Shown: one piece after another, positions 46,596 to 56,037 of the stretch
How positions within the stretch are numbered: position 1 is the stretch's first letter
Layout: every line of letters starts with the position of its first letter
Source of the DNA: Roseobacter sp.
GTDB lineage: Bacteria > Pseudomonadota > Alphaproteobacteria > Rhodobacterales > Rhodobacteraceae
Assembly (NCBI GenBank): GCA_002731875.1
Contig: PCCY01000021.1
Coordinates: forward strand, 154,458 to 218,457
Length of the DNA: 64,000 bases
Direction of reading: 5' to 3'
Notes under the pieces: model-generated
Databases searched by the model: none
Told to the model about the DNA's origin: nothing
Seen by the model: the letters and a program-made list of their open reading frames with translations, nothing else
Program-made: the position numbers and the translations under genes

Positions 46596-47435
46596 TTAAT
46601 TCCTCTGGCTCGGGTGCCAGAAGGTCACAGTACGTTCGAAAAGCGTCATCAGGCCATAGAATGCCGATCCCGCGATTGCCGCCACAACAATCTCGGCCCA
46701 GACCATATCAAGTGCAAGCTGCCCCACCGACGTCGAAATGCGAAACCCCATGCCCCGTACGGGCGAGCCGAAAAATTCAGCAACTATTGCCCCAATCAAT
46801 GCAAGCGTCGTGCCGATCTTAAGGCCATTGAACACGAAAGGCATCGCGGCAGGCAAGCGCAGCTTGAGCAAACTTGCCCAGTAACTTGCGCCATAGGTCC
46901 GCATAAGATCGCGCTGCATAGCGTCGGTGGCCTGCAAGCCCTGTACGGTGTTTACCAGCATCGGAAAGAATACCATCACGACAACCACCGCAGCTTTAGA
47001 CTGCCAGTCAAAGCCAAACCACATCACCAGTATGGGTGCCATTCCGATCACCGGCAAAGCGGCGACGAAGTTACCGACCGGCAACAAGCCTCGCTGCAGA
47101 AAGGGAAAACGGTCGATCGCAATGGCAATTGCAAATGCCGCTCCGCAACCGATGATATAACCTGACAGCGCACCTTTTATCACAGTCTGGACGAAATCAC
47201 CCCACAGCACATCCGGCGACATCACCAATCTTGCGGCAATGACGGATGGCGCGGGCAACAGGACCTGCGAAATCTGCATACCGCGAACGACTCCTTCCCA
47301 AACCGCGGCAAGGGTCACGCCGAACACCAAAGGTGCCGCCAATGATACCCACCGGCTAGGCCGCCTGCGCGCCAGCCACACGTTAAGCGACCAGCCCAGA
47401 AACCAAGCTATGCCCGCGAAAGCAATCCAGGTCAT
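46596..47435 (-). CDS. ABC transporter permease (pyrimidine cluster), 1
   Basis: 279 residues with six or more helices and the permease (EAA-type) loop MQRDLMRTYGASYWASLLKLRLPAAMPFVFNGLK. BPD_transp_1 family, SsuC/ThiX-like. It is in the middle of the cluster and its start overlaps the stop of the second permease gene by four bases (47432-47435). It forms the channel with that protein. Confidence 0.92.
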   Translation of the reverse strand: MTWIAFAGIAWFLGWSLNVWLARRRPSRWVSLAAPLVFGVTLAAVWEGVVRGMQISQVLLPAPSVIAARLVMSPDVLWGDFVQTVIKGALSGYIIGCGAAFAIAIAIDRFPFLQRGLLPVGNFVAALPVIGMAPILVMWFGFDWQSKAAVVVVMVFFPMLVNTVQGLQATDAMQRDLMRTYGASYWASLLKLRLPAAMPFVFNGLKIGTTLALIGAIVAEFFGSPVRGMGFRISTSVGQLALDMVWAEIVVAAIAGSAFYGLMTLFERTVTFWHPSQRN

Positions 47436-48370
47436 GACGCCATCCCCATCCGCCTGAGGGTGACGCGCTGCACCAGCCCGATGATACCCACCAACGCGGC
47501 CGCCAATGCCGCAGCCATGATCAGGGCGCTCCAGATCTGGATGGTTTGCCCGTAATAGCTCCCCGCCAGCAAACGTGCGCCCAGCCCCGCGACCGCCCCG
47601 GTCGGCAGCTCGCCGACAATTGCACCCACCAGGGATGCCGCCATTGCGATCTTCAGCGATGTAAAGAAATAAGGCATCGACGCAGGCAACCGCAACTTCC
47701 AGAAGGTCTGGCTCGCGCTGGCATACCAGGTCTTCATCTGGTCAAGCTGTATCTGGTCGGGACTGCGCAACCCCTTGACCATTCCCACCACCACCGGAAA
47801 AAACGACAGATACATGCTGATCATTGCCTTGGGCAAAAGCCCTGAAACTCCCACAGCGTTCAGAACCACGATGATCATCGGAGCTATAGCCAAAATCGGA
47901 ATGGTCTGGCTCGCGATGACCCAAGGCATTACCGACATATCCATGGTTCGGTTGAATACGATGCCGACCGCCAGCAACGTGCCCAAAAGCGTACCCATCC
48001 CGAACCCAAGCAACGTAGCGCTCAGCGTCACCCAGCTATGATACACCAGCGACCGCTTTGAACTGACCTTTTTCAGAACGGTGGTCTCCCAGATCTCGAC
48101 CGCAACCTGATGTGGCGCGGGAAGCTTCGGCTTCTTCTGCGCCCATGTGTCCGCAACCAGCGACGTTGCGGTCACGGTTGCACCGGACCGCGTGGCCTTG
48201 TCGTATGTCCACGCGGCATTCAGCCAGATCGCAGCGCCATACCACAACACCAACAGCAGCCCCAAAATCGTCACCACCGGCCAAAAGCTCTGCCTCATGT
48301 CACCGACCCCGCTTCCAAATGGGCCCAAAATCCTCCCCGAAGGGCCGCTCGACGGTGTTGCGACGGTCAT
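47432..48370 (-). CDS. ABC transporter permease (pyrimidine cluster), 2
   Basis: 312 residues, start overlapping the ATPase stop as ATGA (48367-48370). A 70-residue extension precedes the core: the first helix near residue 30, then a linker (LPAPHQVAVEIWETTVLKK). The permease loop is QLDQMKTWYASASQTFWKLRLPASMPYFFTSLK. BPD_transp_1 family, partner of the other permease. Confidence 0.92.
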   Translation of the reverse strand: MTVATPSSGPSGRILGPFGSGVGDMRQSFWPVVTILGLLLVLWYGAAIWLNAAWTYDKATRSGATVTATSLVADTWAQKKPKLPAPHQVAVEIWETTVLKKVSSKRSLVYHSWVTLSATLLGFGMGTLLGTLLAVGIVFNRTMDMSVMPWVIASQTIPILAIAPMIIVVLNAVGVSGLLPKAMISMYLSFFPVVVGMVKGLRSPDQIQLDQMKTWYASASQTFWKLRLPASMPYFFTSLKIAMAASLVGAIVGELPTGAVAGLGARLLAGSYYGQTIQIWSALIMAAALAAALVGIIGLVQRVTLRRMGMAS

Positions 48371-49149
48371 TCATCGCGGTGCCCTGACCGCAGCCCTTCG
48401 CGCACCCGGTGCGCAATCTCAAGAAACTCCGGAGTCTCGCGGATCTCCAACGGGCGCTCTTTCGGCAAGGGGCTGGTGATCACATCGGAAATCCGCCCGG
48501 GCCGCGGGCTCATCACCACGATCTTGGTGCTCAGGTACACCGCCTCGGGGATAGAGTGGGTAACAAAGGCAATTGTCTTTCCGGTACGCGCCCACAACCG
48601 CAACAATTGCTCATTCAGGTAATCACGCACAATTTCATCCAGCGCGCCGAAAGGCTCGTCCATCAACAAGATATCCGCATCAAAGGCTAGCGCCCGCGCG
48701 ATCGATGCGCGCTGCTGCATCCCCCCGGACAGTTGCCAGGGAAACTTACGCTCGAACCCGGCAAGCTCGACAAGTTCCAACACCCGTCCGACCCGCGACA
48801 CCTGTTCAGCCTTCGAATACCCCATGATTTCAAGTGGCAGCCGGATGTTGCCGCCGATTGTGCGCCATGGATACAGCCCCGCGGCCTGAAATACGTAACC
48901 ATATGCCCGCGCCATCCGTGCCTGTGCCGGGGTCACCCCATTAACCTGGATGGCCCCGTCGGTCGGTTGCTCCAAATCGGCCATGCACCGCAAAAATGTG
49001 GTCTTGCCGCACCCCGAAGGACCGATAAAACTGACGAAATCGCCCTTTTCAATGTCTAGTGAAACATTCTTCAACGCCTGCACGGGCCCATCGTTGGTCT
49101 CGAATGTCAGCGATAGGTTCTTGGCTGAGATTACCGGCAAAGGCCTCAT
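48367..49149 (-). CDS. ABC transporter ATP-binding protein (pyrimidine cluster)
   Basis: 260 residues: Walker A GPSGCGKTT near 40, Q-loop YVFQAAGLYPWRT, signature LSGGMQQRASIARAL, Walker B ILLMDEPFGALD, H-loop FVTHSIPEA. It energises the two permeases. It lies 112 bases after the dihydropyrimidinase gene on the same strand, so the importer and the catabolic genes may be one transcript. Confidence 0.94.
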   Translation of the reverse strand: MRPLPVISAKNLSLTFETNDGPVQALKNVSLDIEKGDFVSFIGPSGCGKTTFLRCMADLEQPTDGAIQVNGVTPAQARMARAYGYVFQAAGLYPWRTIGGNIRLPLEIMGYSKAEQVSRVGRVLELVELAGFERKFPWQLSGGMQQRASIARALAFDADILLMDEPFGALDEIVRDYLNEQLLRLWARTGKTIAFVTHSIPEAVYLSTKIVVMSPRPGRISDVITSPLPKERPLEIRETPEFLEIAHRVREGLRSGHRDE

Positions 49150-49261
49150 GAAAAATGCCCTCTGTCCATCTTAAGGGTTGCTTGCATCACTGCTGGTTTC
49201 TTCCTTTGTCCAGGCAGGTACCACAGGGTACCCGCCATAGGTAACTTGGCAAATTCGTGCA

Positions 49262-50722
49262 TCAGATCCCTGCGGGAATGTTCATCGGATCGCGTTTGAT
49301 CAACTTCGGAGCAGTCAGCTCTTTCCACTTGCTCAACGCAACATTTGCCGCAGGAAAGGCCGGTCGCGGTATAAATCTTCCACGCCCGGGATTGGGCTGC
49401 GAATTTTGCCCCCAGGCCCAGATCACCTCGCCTCGACTCAAGGTATAGCGGCTTTGCGCTTTCACCTCGAAACCCTCGAAAACGTTGTAGTCCAAAACCG
49501 AATGATGGTTGGCCGTCGAAATGGTTTTGCTGATCTTGGGGTCCCATACCACGATATCGGCATCAGCCCCTTCGACGATCGCCCCTTTGCGTGGATAGAC
49601 ATTCAAGATCTTGGCTACATTCGTGGATGTCGCGGCAACAAATTCGTTCGGCGTCAGACGGCCTGTCTCCACCCCTTCGGTCCACAACACAGCCAGCCGT
49701 TCCTCCAATCCGTTGGATCCATTCGGAATGATGCGAAAATCATCGCGTCCCGCACGTTTCTGGGCCGTCGAAAACGCCGCATGATCCGTGGCAACGACCT
49801 GAAGCGACCCGGACTGCAAGCCGGCCCACAAGCTATCTTGATGGTCCTTGGACCGGAAGGGCGGCGACATCACCCGCCGCGCCGCATGATCCCAGTCTTT
49901 GTTGAAATACTCAGACTCGTCCAGTGTCAGGAACTGGATCAACGGCTCTCCATAAACCCGCATGCCCTTTTGCCGTGCCCGTCGGATCGCTTCATGTGAT
50001 TGTTCGCAAGAAACGTGAACGATATACAAAGGCACCCCTGCCGCATCGGCGATGGTGATCGCACGGTTGGCAGCCTCACCCTCCAGTTCCGGCGGTCGCG
50101 AATAGGCATGCCCTTCGGGCCCGGTAACCCCCTGATTGAAGTATTTCTCCTGAAGTGCCGCAACCAGATCGCCATTCTCTGCATGCACCATCGGCAAGGC
50201 CCCCAATTCGGCACACCGCTGGAAGGACGCGAACATTTCGTCGTCTTCCACCATCAAGGCACCTTTGTAAGCCATGAAGTGCTTGAAAGAATTCACTCCC
50301 ATCTCAACGGCATCTTTCATCTCGTTGAAAACGTTCTCGTTCCAGCCCGTGATCGCCATATGATAGCCGACATCGGAACAAATCTGCGGGGCTGATTTGC
50401 GATGCCACTCGTTAATCGCGTTCTTGATCGACCCGTCTGCCCCCGGCAAACAGAAATCAACAATCATCGTCGTCCCGCCTACTGCCGCGGCCCAGGTTCC
50501 GCTTTCGAATGTCTCGGCCGCGGTTGTCCCCATAAAGGGCATTTCCAGATGGGTGTGCGGATCAATCCCGCCGGGAATCACATAGGCCCCTTCCGCGTCA
50601 ATATACTGCTCCCCCACCAGATCCTCGCCAATCTGCTTGATCACCTCACCTTCGATCAAGACATCGGCTTTCCAGCTACGGTCCGCAGTCACCACCGTGC
50701 CGCCTTTGATTACCTTGCTCAT
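49262..50722 (-). CDS. hydA: Dihydropyrimidinase (hydantoinase)
   Basis: 486 residues. This enzyme opens 5,6-dihydrouracil or dihydrothymine to N-carbamoyl-beta-amino acids. Amidohydrolase motifs: GGIDPHTHLEMPF (HxH at 56-58), the carboxylated lysine in FMAYKGALM (Lys153), HAENGDLV (metal His), YIVHVSCEQSHEAI, and VATDHAAFS with the catalytic Asp. Second step of the reductive pathway after PreA/PreT. Confidence 0.95.
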   Translation of the reverse strand: MSKVIKGGTVVTADRSWKADVLIEGEVIKQIGEDLVGEQYIDAEGAYVIPGGIDPHTHLEMPFMGTTAAETFESGTWAAAVGGTTMIVDFCLPGADGSIKNAINEWHRKSAPQICSDVGYHMAITGWNENVFNEMKDAVEMGVNSFKHFMAYKGALMVEDDEMFASFQRCAELGALPMVHAENGDLVAALQEKYFNQGVTGPEGHAYSRPPELEGEAANRAITIADAAGVPLYIVHVSCEQSHEAIRRARQKGMRVYGEPLIQFLTLDESEYFNKDWDHAARRVMSPPFRSKDHQDSLWAGLQSGSLQVVATDHAAFSTAQKRAGRDDFRIIPNGSNGLEERLAVLWTEGVETGRLTPNEFVAATSTNVAKILNVYPRKGAIVEGADADIVVWDPKISKTISTANHHSVLDYNVFEGFEVKAQSRYTLSRGEVIWAWGQNSQPNPGRGRFIPRPAFPAANVALSKWKELTAPKLIKRDPMNIPAGI

Positions 50723-50812
50723 CTCATCTCTCCCGTCACGTTTTTACTTATTTCCAAATGGTCCAAATCCCGGGGGTGTGGGGGCTGGCCCCCGCGCTCA
50801 CGTCCCAGGAAT

Positions 50813-51163
50813 CTACACAGATCCGAAACAGCCCAATGCCGGCCCATGCACGCCGATGTCCAACGGCCCAAAATCGCTCTCTACGCACAACGAAAAATAT
50901 CCGGCCCGGGGCATGTAAACCACACAGTACGTCCCATCACCGCGCGACACCGCCCAACAAGTCTGAACGATGCCGCCGCTGAAATTGACAGCAATCTCTT
51001 TCGGCGGCCGCAGGCTGCGCTGAAACGCTTCCGCCGTACGTCGCAGCACACGGTCGTCGCTTCGCTGCGCCTCTTGCAGTTCTGAAAGGATCAAACCGCT
51101 GATCCTTTCCGCGATGGTCAATTCCGGCTCTAACATGAGACACATTTCAACCCCGTTTGGCAT
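50813..51163 (-). CDS. Small protein of unknown function in the pyrimidine cluster
   Basis: 116 residues from ATG 51163 (MPNGVEMCLMLEPELTIAERI), behind GGCGGGAGC; a start at the Met six codons later is possible. The N-terminal half is helical (AERISGLILSELQEAQRSDDRVLRRTAEAFQR). The second half has the strands AVNFSGGIVQTCWAVSRGDGTYCVVYMPRAGYFSLCVESDFGPLDIGVHG. No family is recognised. It lies between the amidohydrolase and dihydropyrimidinase genes on the same strand, so it is probably part of the pathway, perhaps as an accessory or binding protein. Confidence 0.65.
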   Translation of the reverse strand: MPNGVEMCLMLEPELTIAERISGLILSELQEAQRSDDRVLRRTAEAFQRSLRPPKEIAVNFSGGIVQTCWAVSRGDGTYCVVYMPRAGYFSLCVESDFGPLDIGVHGPALGCFGSV

Positions 51164-51200
51164 GCTCCCGCCTGTCTTTATTGTACGACAACGCCTTGGT

Positions 51201-52451
51201 TTACCCAACAATCTCTGCGGTCTCCAAGACAGCATGCAGCAACACATCGGCACCCGCCTTGGCCCATTCTTTGGTGATCTCTTCGGCTTCGTTATGCGAA
51301 AGCCCGTCGATGCATGGGCACATCACCATCGCCGTCGGGGCAACGCGGTTGATCCAGCACGCGTCGTGCCCCGCGCCTGAAATCAAATCCATGTGGCTGT
51401 ATCCCAGACGTTCCGCAGCTGACCGTATCGCAGTGACACAGCCTTCGTCAAAGGCCACCGGATCAAAACCTCCGACTTTTTCAAAAGCCACTTCCAGGCC
51501 CATGTCATCAGCAATTTTCTGGCCCGCGACCCGGAATCGCGCCTCCATATCCTCGATGACGCTCAAGTCAGGCGAACGAAAATCCACGGTAAAGACCACC
51601 CGCCCCGGAATTACATTACGCGAATTCGGAAAGACCTCGATGTGACCGGCGGCACCGACCGCGTGGGGCGCATACGACCATGCGATCTCGTCCACCTTTT
51701 CAAGCATCCGTGCCATGCCAAGTCCGGCATTTTTTCGCATCGGCATCGGTGTCGACCCTGTATGCGCGTCCTTGCCCGTGACCGTTACCTGCGTCCACGA
51801 CAACCCCTGACCATGGGTGACGACGCCGATATCCTTGCCTTCGGCTTCCAGGATCGGACCCTGTTCGATATGCAGCTCGAAGAACGCATGCATCTTGCGC
51901 GCCCCGACTTCCTCTTCGCCCCGCCACCCTATACGTTCCAGTTCGTCGCCAAAGCTCAGGCCCTTGGCATCGGTCTTTTCATAGGCCCAGTCCTGCGTGT
52001 GGATACCGGCAAAAACACCCGATGACAGCATTGCCGGCGCATAGCGCGTGCCTTCTTCGTTGGTCCAGTTTGTCACCACAATCGGGTGCTTTGTCTGGAT
52101 GCCCAGATCATTCATGGTGCGCAGAAGTTCCAAACCGCCCAACACACCCAGAACCCCGTCGTACTTCCCGCCGGTCGGCTGGGTATCCAGATGAGACCCC
52201 ACATAGACCGACAAGGCGTCAGGGTCGGTACCTTCGCGGTGGGCAAACATATTTCCCATCTGATCCAACCCCATCACACACCCGGCATCTTCGCACCAGC
52301 GTTGAAACAGCGTGCGCGCCTCGGCGTCTTCGTCAGTCAGGGTCTGTCGGTTATTGCCGCCAGCCACACCGGGACCGATCTTTGCCATTTCCATCAGACT
52401 ATCCCACAAGCGATCCGGGTTAATCTTCAGGTTTTCACCGGGCGCGGCCAT
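51201..52451 (-). CDS. N-carbamoyl-beta-alanine amidohydrolase (M20 family)
   Basis: 416 residues. Zn-dependent amidohydrolase of the M20/M40 hydantoinase-carbamoylase group: GSHLDTQPTGGKYDGVLGV (metal His/Asp), TNWTNEEGTRYAPAML (bridging Glu), FFELHIEQGPILE, and GAGHDACWINRVAPTAM. It hydrolyses N-carbamoyl-beta-alanine to beta-alanine, CO2 and ammonia, the last step of the reductive pathway. A RutR-like palindrome is 44 bases upstream of the start. The family also contains allantoate and carbamoyl-L-amino acid hydrolases; the neighbours decide in favour of beta-ureidopropionase. Confidence 0.9.
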   Translation of the reverse strand: MAAPGENLKINPDRLWDSLMEMAKIGPGVAGGNNRQTLTDEDAEARTLFQRWCEDAGCVMGLDQMGNMFAHREGTDPDALSVYVGSHLDTQPTGGKYDGVLGVLGGLELLRTMNDLGIQTKHPIVVTNWTNEEGTRYAPAMLSSGVFAGIHTQDWAYEKTDAKGLSFGDELERIGWRGEEEVGARKMHAFFELHIEQGPILEAEGKDIGVVTHGQGLSWTQVTVTGKDAHTGSTPMPMRKNAGLGMARMLEKVDEIAWSYAPHAVGAAGHIEVFPNSRNVIPGRVVFTVDFRSPDLSVIEDMEARFRVAGQKIADDMGLEVAFEKVGGFDPVAFDEGCVTAIRSAAERLGYSHMDLISGAGHDACWINRVAPTAMVMCPCIDGLSHNEAEEITKEWAKAGADVLLHAVLETAEIVG

Positions 52452-52494
52452 AGCGGTCTCCTTTGTTGAATATTTTCTGCGTCATCGCGAAAAT

Positions 52495-52510
52495 TTTACC
52501 ATTTGGTAAA
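52495..52510. promoter_or_regulatory. RutR-like operator, site 1
   Basis: TTTACCATTTGGTAAA has two seven-base arms and a TT centre, close to the TTGACCA-NN-TGGTCAA type known for RutR of E. coli. It lies between the divergent TetR gene and the amidohydrolase gene. A second version is at 56038-56053. Confidence 0.7.
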
Positions 52511-52618
52511 TACACGATTGCGGCTAGGTTGGAGTCTGTCAAGAAATGCTTTCGTCAGAATCCCGGTGCGTGGCTCAGGGTGCTGCTTTTTAAAGCACAA
52601 ACACAAAAGGGGCCGCAG

Positions 52619-53257
52619 ATGTCTGAAGTCAGTGCAAAAAAACCAAGCCGCATTCAAAGGCGGAACCGTCGGGTCATTCTGGACGCGGCATTGAATATCT
52701 TTGCCCAACATGGGTTTCGCGGTGCCACTCTGGACCAGATTGCCGCCGAGGCGGGGTTGAGCAAGCCAAACATCCTTTACTACTTTCAGGGCAAGGAAGA
52801 CATCCATGTGTCCCTGTTGAGCCAGCTCATGGAAACGTGGTTGGACCCATTGGTCGAACTGGACCCGCAGGGCGATCCCGAAACAGAGATCTTGGATTAT
52901 GTGCAGCGAAAACTGGATATGGCGCGGGATTTGCCCCGCGAAAGCCGTCTGTTCGCGGGCGAGATTCTACAAGGGGCCCCCCACATGGGACCCCACCTTG
53001 AAAGCGATCTGAAACCGCTATTCGATGAGAAATGCGCGGTGATTTCTGGCTGGATCGACCAAGGAAAAATTGCGGCTCTCGATCCGCAACATCTAATATT
53101 CTCGATCTGGGCAACGACGCAGCACTACGCCGACTTCGAAGCGCAGGTGTCCGTCCTGCTAGAGGAAGAGGCCGCAAACAGGCAACGAGCATCCAACCAT
53201 CTTCGGTCGTTGTTCAGCGCGCTACTGCGCCCCCATACTCCCCCACAATCAAGCTGA
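52619..53257 (+). CDS. TetR family regulator, RutR-like
   Basis: 212 residues from ATG 52619 (MSEVSAKKPSRIQRRNRR). Helix-turn-helix residues about 15-65: VILDAALNIFAQHGFRGATLDQIAAEAGLSKPNILYYFQGKEDI. The C-terminal part (ETWLDPLVELDPQGDPETEI, REILQGAPH-like REGEILQGAPHMG in the ligand region) resembles RutR, the uracil- and thymine-sensing repressor. Divergent from the amidohydrolase gene with a palindromic site between, so it is the likely regulator of the cluster. Confidence 0.88.
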   Translation: MSEVSAKKPSRIQRRNRRVILDAALNIFAQHGFRGATLDQIAAEAGLSKPNILYYFQGKEDIHVSLLSQLMETWLDPLVELDPQGDPETEILDYVQRKLDMARDLPRESRLFAGEILQGAPHMGPHLESDLKPLFDEKCAVISGWIDQGKIAALDPQHLIFSIWATTQHYADFEAQVSVLLEEEAANRQRASNHLRSLFSALLRPHTPPQSS

Positions 53258-53336
53258 GCTGCACCGCCCGGGCGGCGAGCCGAACATCTTTCGATGCTGG
53301 CCCGACGGACGATCGGTCAATGTCTTATCCGCCCTG

Positions 53337-54638
53337 CTACTCTGCCGCTGCGGCAGCAGGATTGTTCGGATGGGTTGTCCAGTTGGCGTATTCTTTATGC
53401 ACAACCTTGCCGGTGCGCGGATCTGTGGTGCCCGGGGTCATCGCTTCCATCGTGATGCAATCTTCGACCGGGCAAACGTTGACGCACAGGTTACAGGCCA
53501 CGCATTCTTCGTCAATCACGCTAAACGTGCGATCGTCAGTCATGGCTATCGCCTGGTGCGATGTATCTTCGCAGGCCGCAAAGCAGCGACCACACGATAT
53601 ACACAAGTCTTGATTGATCTTTGCCTTGGCGACGTAATTCAGGTTCAGCTGGTTCCAGTCGGTCACGTTCGGCACCGCACGGCGTACCAATTGATCCACC
53701 GACGTCATGCCTTTTTCATCCATATATTCCGACAGACCGCTGATCATTTCCTGTACGACCTTGAAGCCATAGGTCATGGCGGCGGTGCACACCTGCACAT
53801 TCCCGGCCCCAAGCGCGAGAAATTCGGCAGCGTCACGCCACGTTGTCACGCCGCCAATGCCGCTGATCGGCATGTGCGACAGCGCAGGGTCACGGGCGAT
53901 TTCCGCCACCATGTTCAATGCGATCGGTTTCACCGCCGGGCCACAGTATCCGCCATGCGCACCTTTTCCGTCAATTGTTGGTTCGGGTGCGAACAGGTCA
54001 AGGTCGACGGATGTGATTGAATTGATTGTGTTTATGAGACTTACCGCGTCCGCCCCGCCGCGCATTGCTGCTTCGGCCGGCTTGCGTATATCGGTTATGT
54101 TCGGTGTCAGCTTGACGATGACCGGCATACGGGTTGCGGCCTTGACCCAGCGGGTGACCATTTCAATGTACTCTGGTACCTGGCCTACCGCTGCACCCAT
54201 GCCACGCTCGGACATCCCGTGCGGGCAACCAAAGTTCAGCTCCACCCCGTCCGCGCCGGTTTCCTCGACCTGAGGCAGAATGAACTTCCACGGTTCCTCC
54301 TCGCATGGCACCATCAGCGATACGATCATCGCATGGTTCGGGTAATCACGCTTCACCGCCTTGATCTCTCGCAGGTTCACGTCGAGCGGCCGGTCGGTGA
54401 TCAGCTCGATATTATTGAGCCCCAAAAGGCGGCGGTCCGCACCGTAGATTGCGCCGTATCGCGGACCGTTAACGTTGACCACGTGCGGATCAATGCCAAG
54501 CGTTTTCCAGACAACGCCGCCCCAGCCAGCCTCATAGGCCCGGCGCACGTTGTATTCCTTGTCTGTGGGCGGTGCAGAAGCCAGCCAGAACGGATTGGGG
54601 CTTTTGATGCCCACGAAGTCGCTTCTCAAATCAGCCAT
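53337..54638 (-). CDS. preA: NAD-dependent dihydropyrimidine dehydrogenase subunit PreA
   Basis: 433 residues. The N-terminal 310 residues are a dihydroorotate-dehydrogenase-like FMN barrel: FVGIKSPNPFWLASAPPTDK, ELNFGCPHGMSERGMGAAVGQ, and VIVKLTPNITD. Two 4Fe-4S clusters follow: CISCGRCFAACEDTSHQAI and CVACNLCVNVCPVEDCI. PreA reduces uracil or thymine to the dihydro form with electrons from PreT. It is 21 bases downstream of preT. Confidence 0.96.
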   Translation of the reverse strand: MADLRSDFVGIKSPNPFWLASAPPTDKEYNVRRAYEAGWGGVVWKTLGIDPHVVNVNGPRYGAIYGADRRLLGLNNIELITDRPLDVNLREIKAVKRDYPNHAMIVSLMVPCEEEPWKFILPQVEETGADGVELNFGCPHGMSERGMGAAVGQVPEYIEMVTRWVKAATRMPVIVKLTPNITDIRKPAEAAMRGGADAVSLINTINSITSVDLDLFAPEPTIDGKGAHGGYCGPAVKPIALNMVAEIARDPALSHMPISGIGGVTTWRDAAEFLALGAGNVQVCTAAMTYGFKVVQEMISGLSEYMDEKGMTSVDQLVRRAVPNVTDWNQLNLNYVAKAKINQDLCISCGRCFAACEDTSHQAIAMTDDRTFSVIDEECVACNLCVNVCPVEDCITMEAMTPGTTDPRTGKVVHKEYANWTTHPNNPAAAAAE

Positions 54639-54659
54639 TTGCGTTTCTCCTGTCGTGGC

Positions 54660-55982
54660 TTACCCCATCAAAACCATGTGAATGTCCAAAGCTGCATCGC
54701 GTCCCTCGGCGACGGCGGTCACGGTCAGGTCATCCCCACCGCTGGCGCAATCACCACCGGCCCAGACACTCTGGACGCTGGTGCGACCGGTGCCATCGAC
54801 CCGTATCTTTCGACCTTCTAGCTCAGGCAGTGCATCGCCTTGCAAGGTCTGGCCAATCGCCTTGAAAACTTGATCCGCCGCCAAGCGAAGCATTTGTCCC
54901 GAGCCGACCAGATTATCATCGACATATTCAAATTCTATCTCGCGCACCGCCCCATTGCCAATCACCGCGACGGGTTCGGCGTGGGTCACAATCCGCACAC
55001 CCTTGGACGCGGCAAGGTCCTGTTCGAATACGCTCGCGTTCATGCGGTCACGTCCACGCCGATAAACCAGTGTGACGTTCAGTGCGCCCAGCAACTTTGC
55101 CTGAACTGCCGCATCAATTGCGGTCATACCGCCGCCGATAACAACGACATCGCGGCCAATCGGAACCGCACCCATATCGTCAGCTTGCCGCAGGTCCGAG
55201 ATGAAATCGACGGCATCTTTCACTCCGCCCTTGTCTTCGCCTTCGGCACCCAAGGCATTCACACCGCCCAGACCAATGGCAAGAAACACCGCATCAAAAT
55301 CCCTGCGTAGGGCATCCAAAGTGATGTCAGCCCCCAGCGAAGACCCCGTTTTCATTGTGATGCCGCCGATTTGCAGCAGCCAATCAACTTCTGCCTGGGC
55401 AAAACCATTCGGTGTCTTGTAGGTGGCAATACCGTATTCGTTCAGCCCGCCGGGTTTGGGCCGTGCATCATGCACCACGACCTCATGCCCTAGCATCGCC
55501 AAACGGTGCGCGCAGGACAATCCGGCAGGACCTGCTCCAACCACCGCCACACGCTTCCCCGTCGGGTCAGCGCGGACAAACGGGTGTTTGCCCTGTTGTT
55601 GAAGATGGTCCGTGGCATAGCGCTGAAGCTCGCCGATCTTGACGGGCTTGCCCTCGGCGATCTCGCGGACGCAGGCCTGTTCGCACAGTTGTTCGGTCGG
55701 ACACACCCGGGCACACATGCCCCCAAGGATGTTCTGACTTAGAATGGTCTTTGCCGCAGCATCCGGCGTACCGGTCGCGATCTGACGAATAAACAGCGGT
55801 ATATCAATGTCAGTCGGGCAGGCCGTGATACAAGGCGCGTCATGGCAGAAATAGCAACGATCCGCCGCAACCAGCGCTTCGTGCACATCCAACGGAGGGT
55901 GAAGGTCGGAAAACTGGGCAGCGTAGGCATCGGCGTCCAGCCTGCCCGCCGTGATACCTGGCTCAAAGACTTTTTGCGACAT
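54660..55982 (-). CDS. preT: NAD-dependent dihydropyrimidine dehydrogenase subunit PreT
   Basis: 440 residues from ATG 55982. The N-terminal cysteine block CYFCHDAPCITACPTDIDIP and CARVCPTEQLCEQACVR binds iron-sulfur clusters. The FAD motif is VAVVGAGPAGLSCAHRLAMLGHEVVV, the NADH Rossmann motif is VVVIGGGMTAIDAAVQA, and VWAGGDCASGGDDLTVTAVAEGRDAA closes the FAD site. It feeds electrons from NADH to PreA. A TTG eight codons upstream is an alternative start. A RutR-like site is 55 bases upstream. Confidence 0.95.
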   Translation of the reverse strand: MSQKVFEPGITAGRLDADAYAAQFSDLHPPLDVHEALVAADRCYFCHDAPCITACPTDIDIPLFIRQIATGTPDAAAKTILSQNILGGMCARVCPTEQLCEQACVREIAEGKPVKIGELQRYATDHLQQQGKHPFVRADPTGKRVAVVGAGPAGLSCAHRLAMLGHEVVVHDARPKPGGLNEYGIATYKTPNGFAQAEVDWLLQIGGITMKTGSSLGADITLDALRRDFDAVFLAIGLGGVNALGAEGEDKGGVKDAVDFISDLRQADDMGAVPIGRDVVVIGGGMTAIDAAVQAKLLGALNVTLVYRRGRDRMNASVFEQDLAASKGVRIVTHAEPVAVIGNGAVREIEFEYVDDNLVGSGQMLRLAADQVFKAIGQTLQGDALPELEGRKIRVDGTGRTSVQSVWAGGDCASGGDDLTVTAVAEGRDAALDIHMVLMG

Positions 55983-56037
55983 TGATCTGACCCCTGCTGC
56001 AACCAACTGTTATCCAACGCTCCCACGGATTTATTTT

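Noticed and set aside
50752..50767. Possible third RutR-like site upstream of hydA (CCAAATGG core)
   Set aside because: Only the central bases agree; the outer arm bases do not form the palindrome.
53264..53275. CCGCCCGGGCGG palindrome between the TetR gene and preA
   Set aside because: It has no loop and no T run, so it is a weak terminator candidate only, and such GC palindromes occur by chance in this composition.
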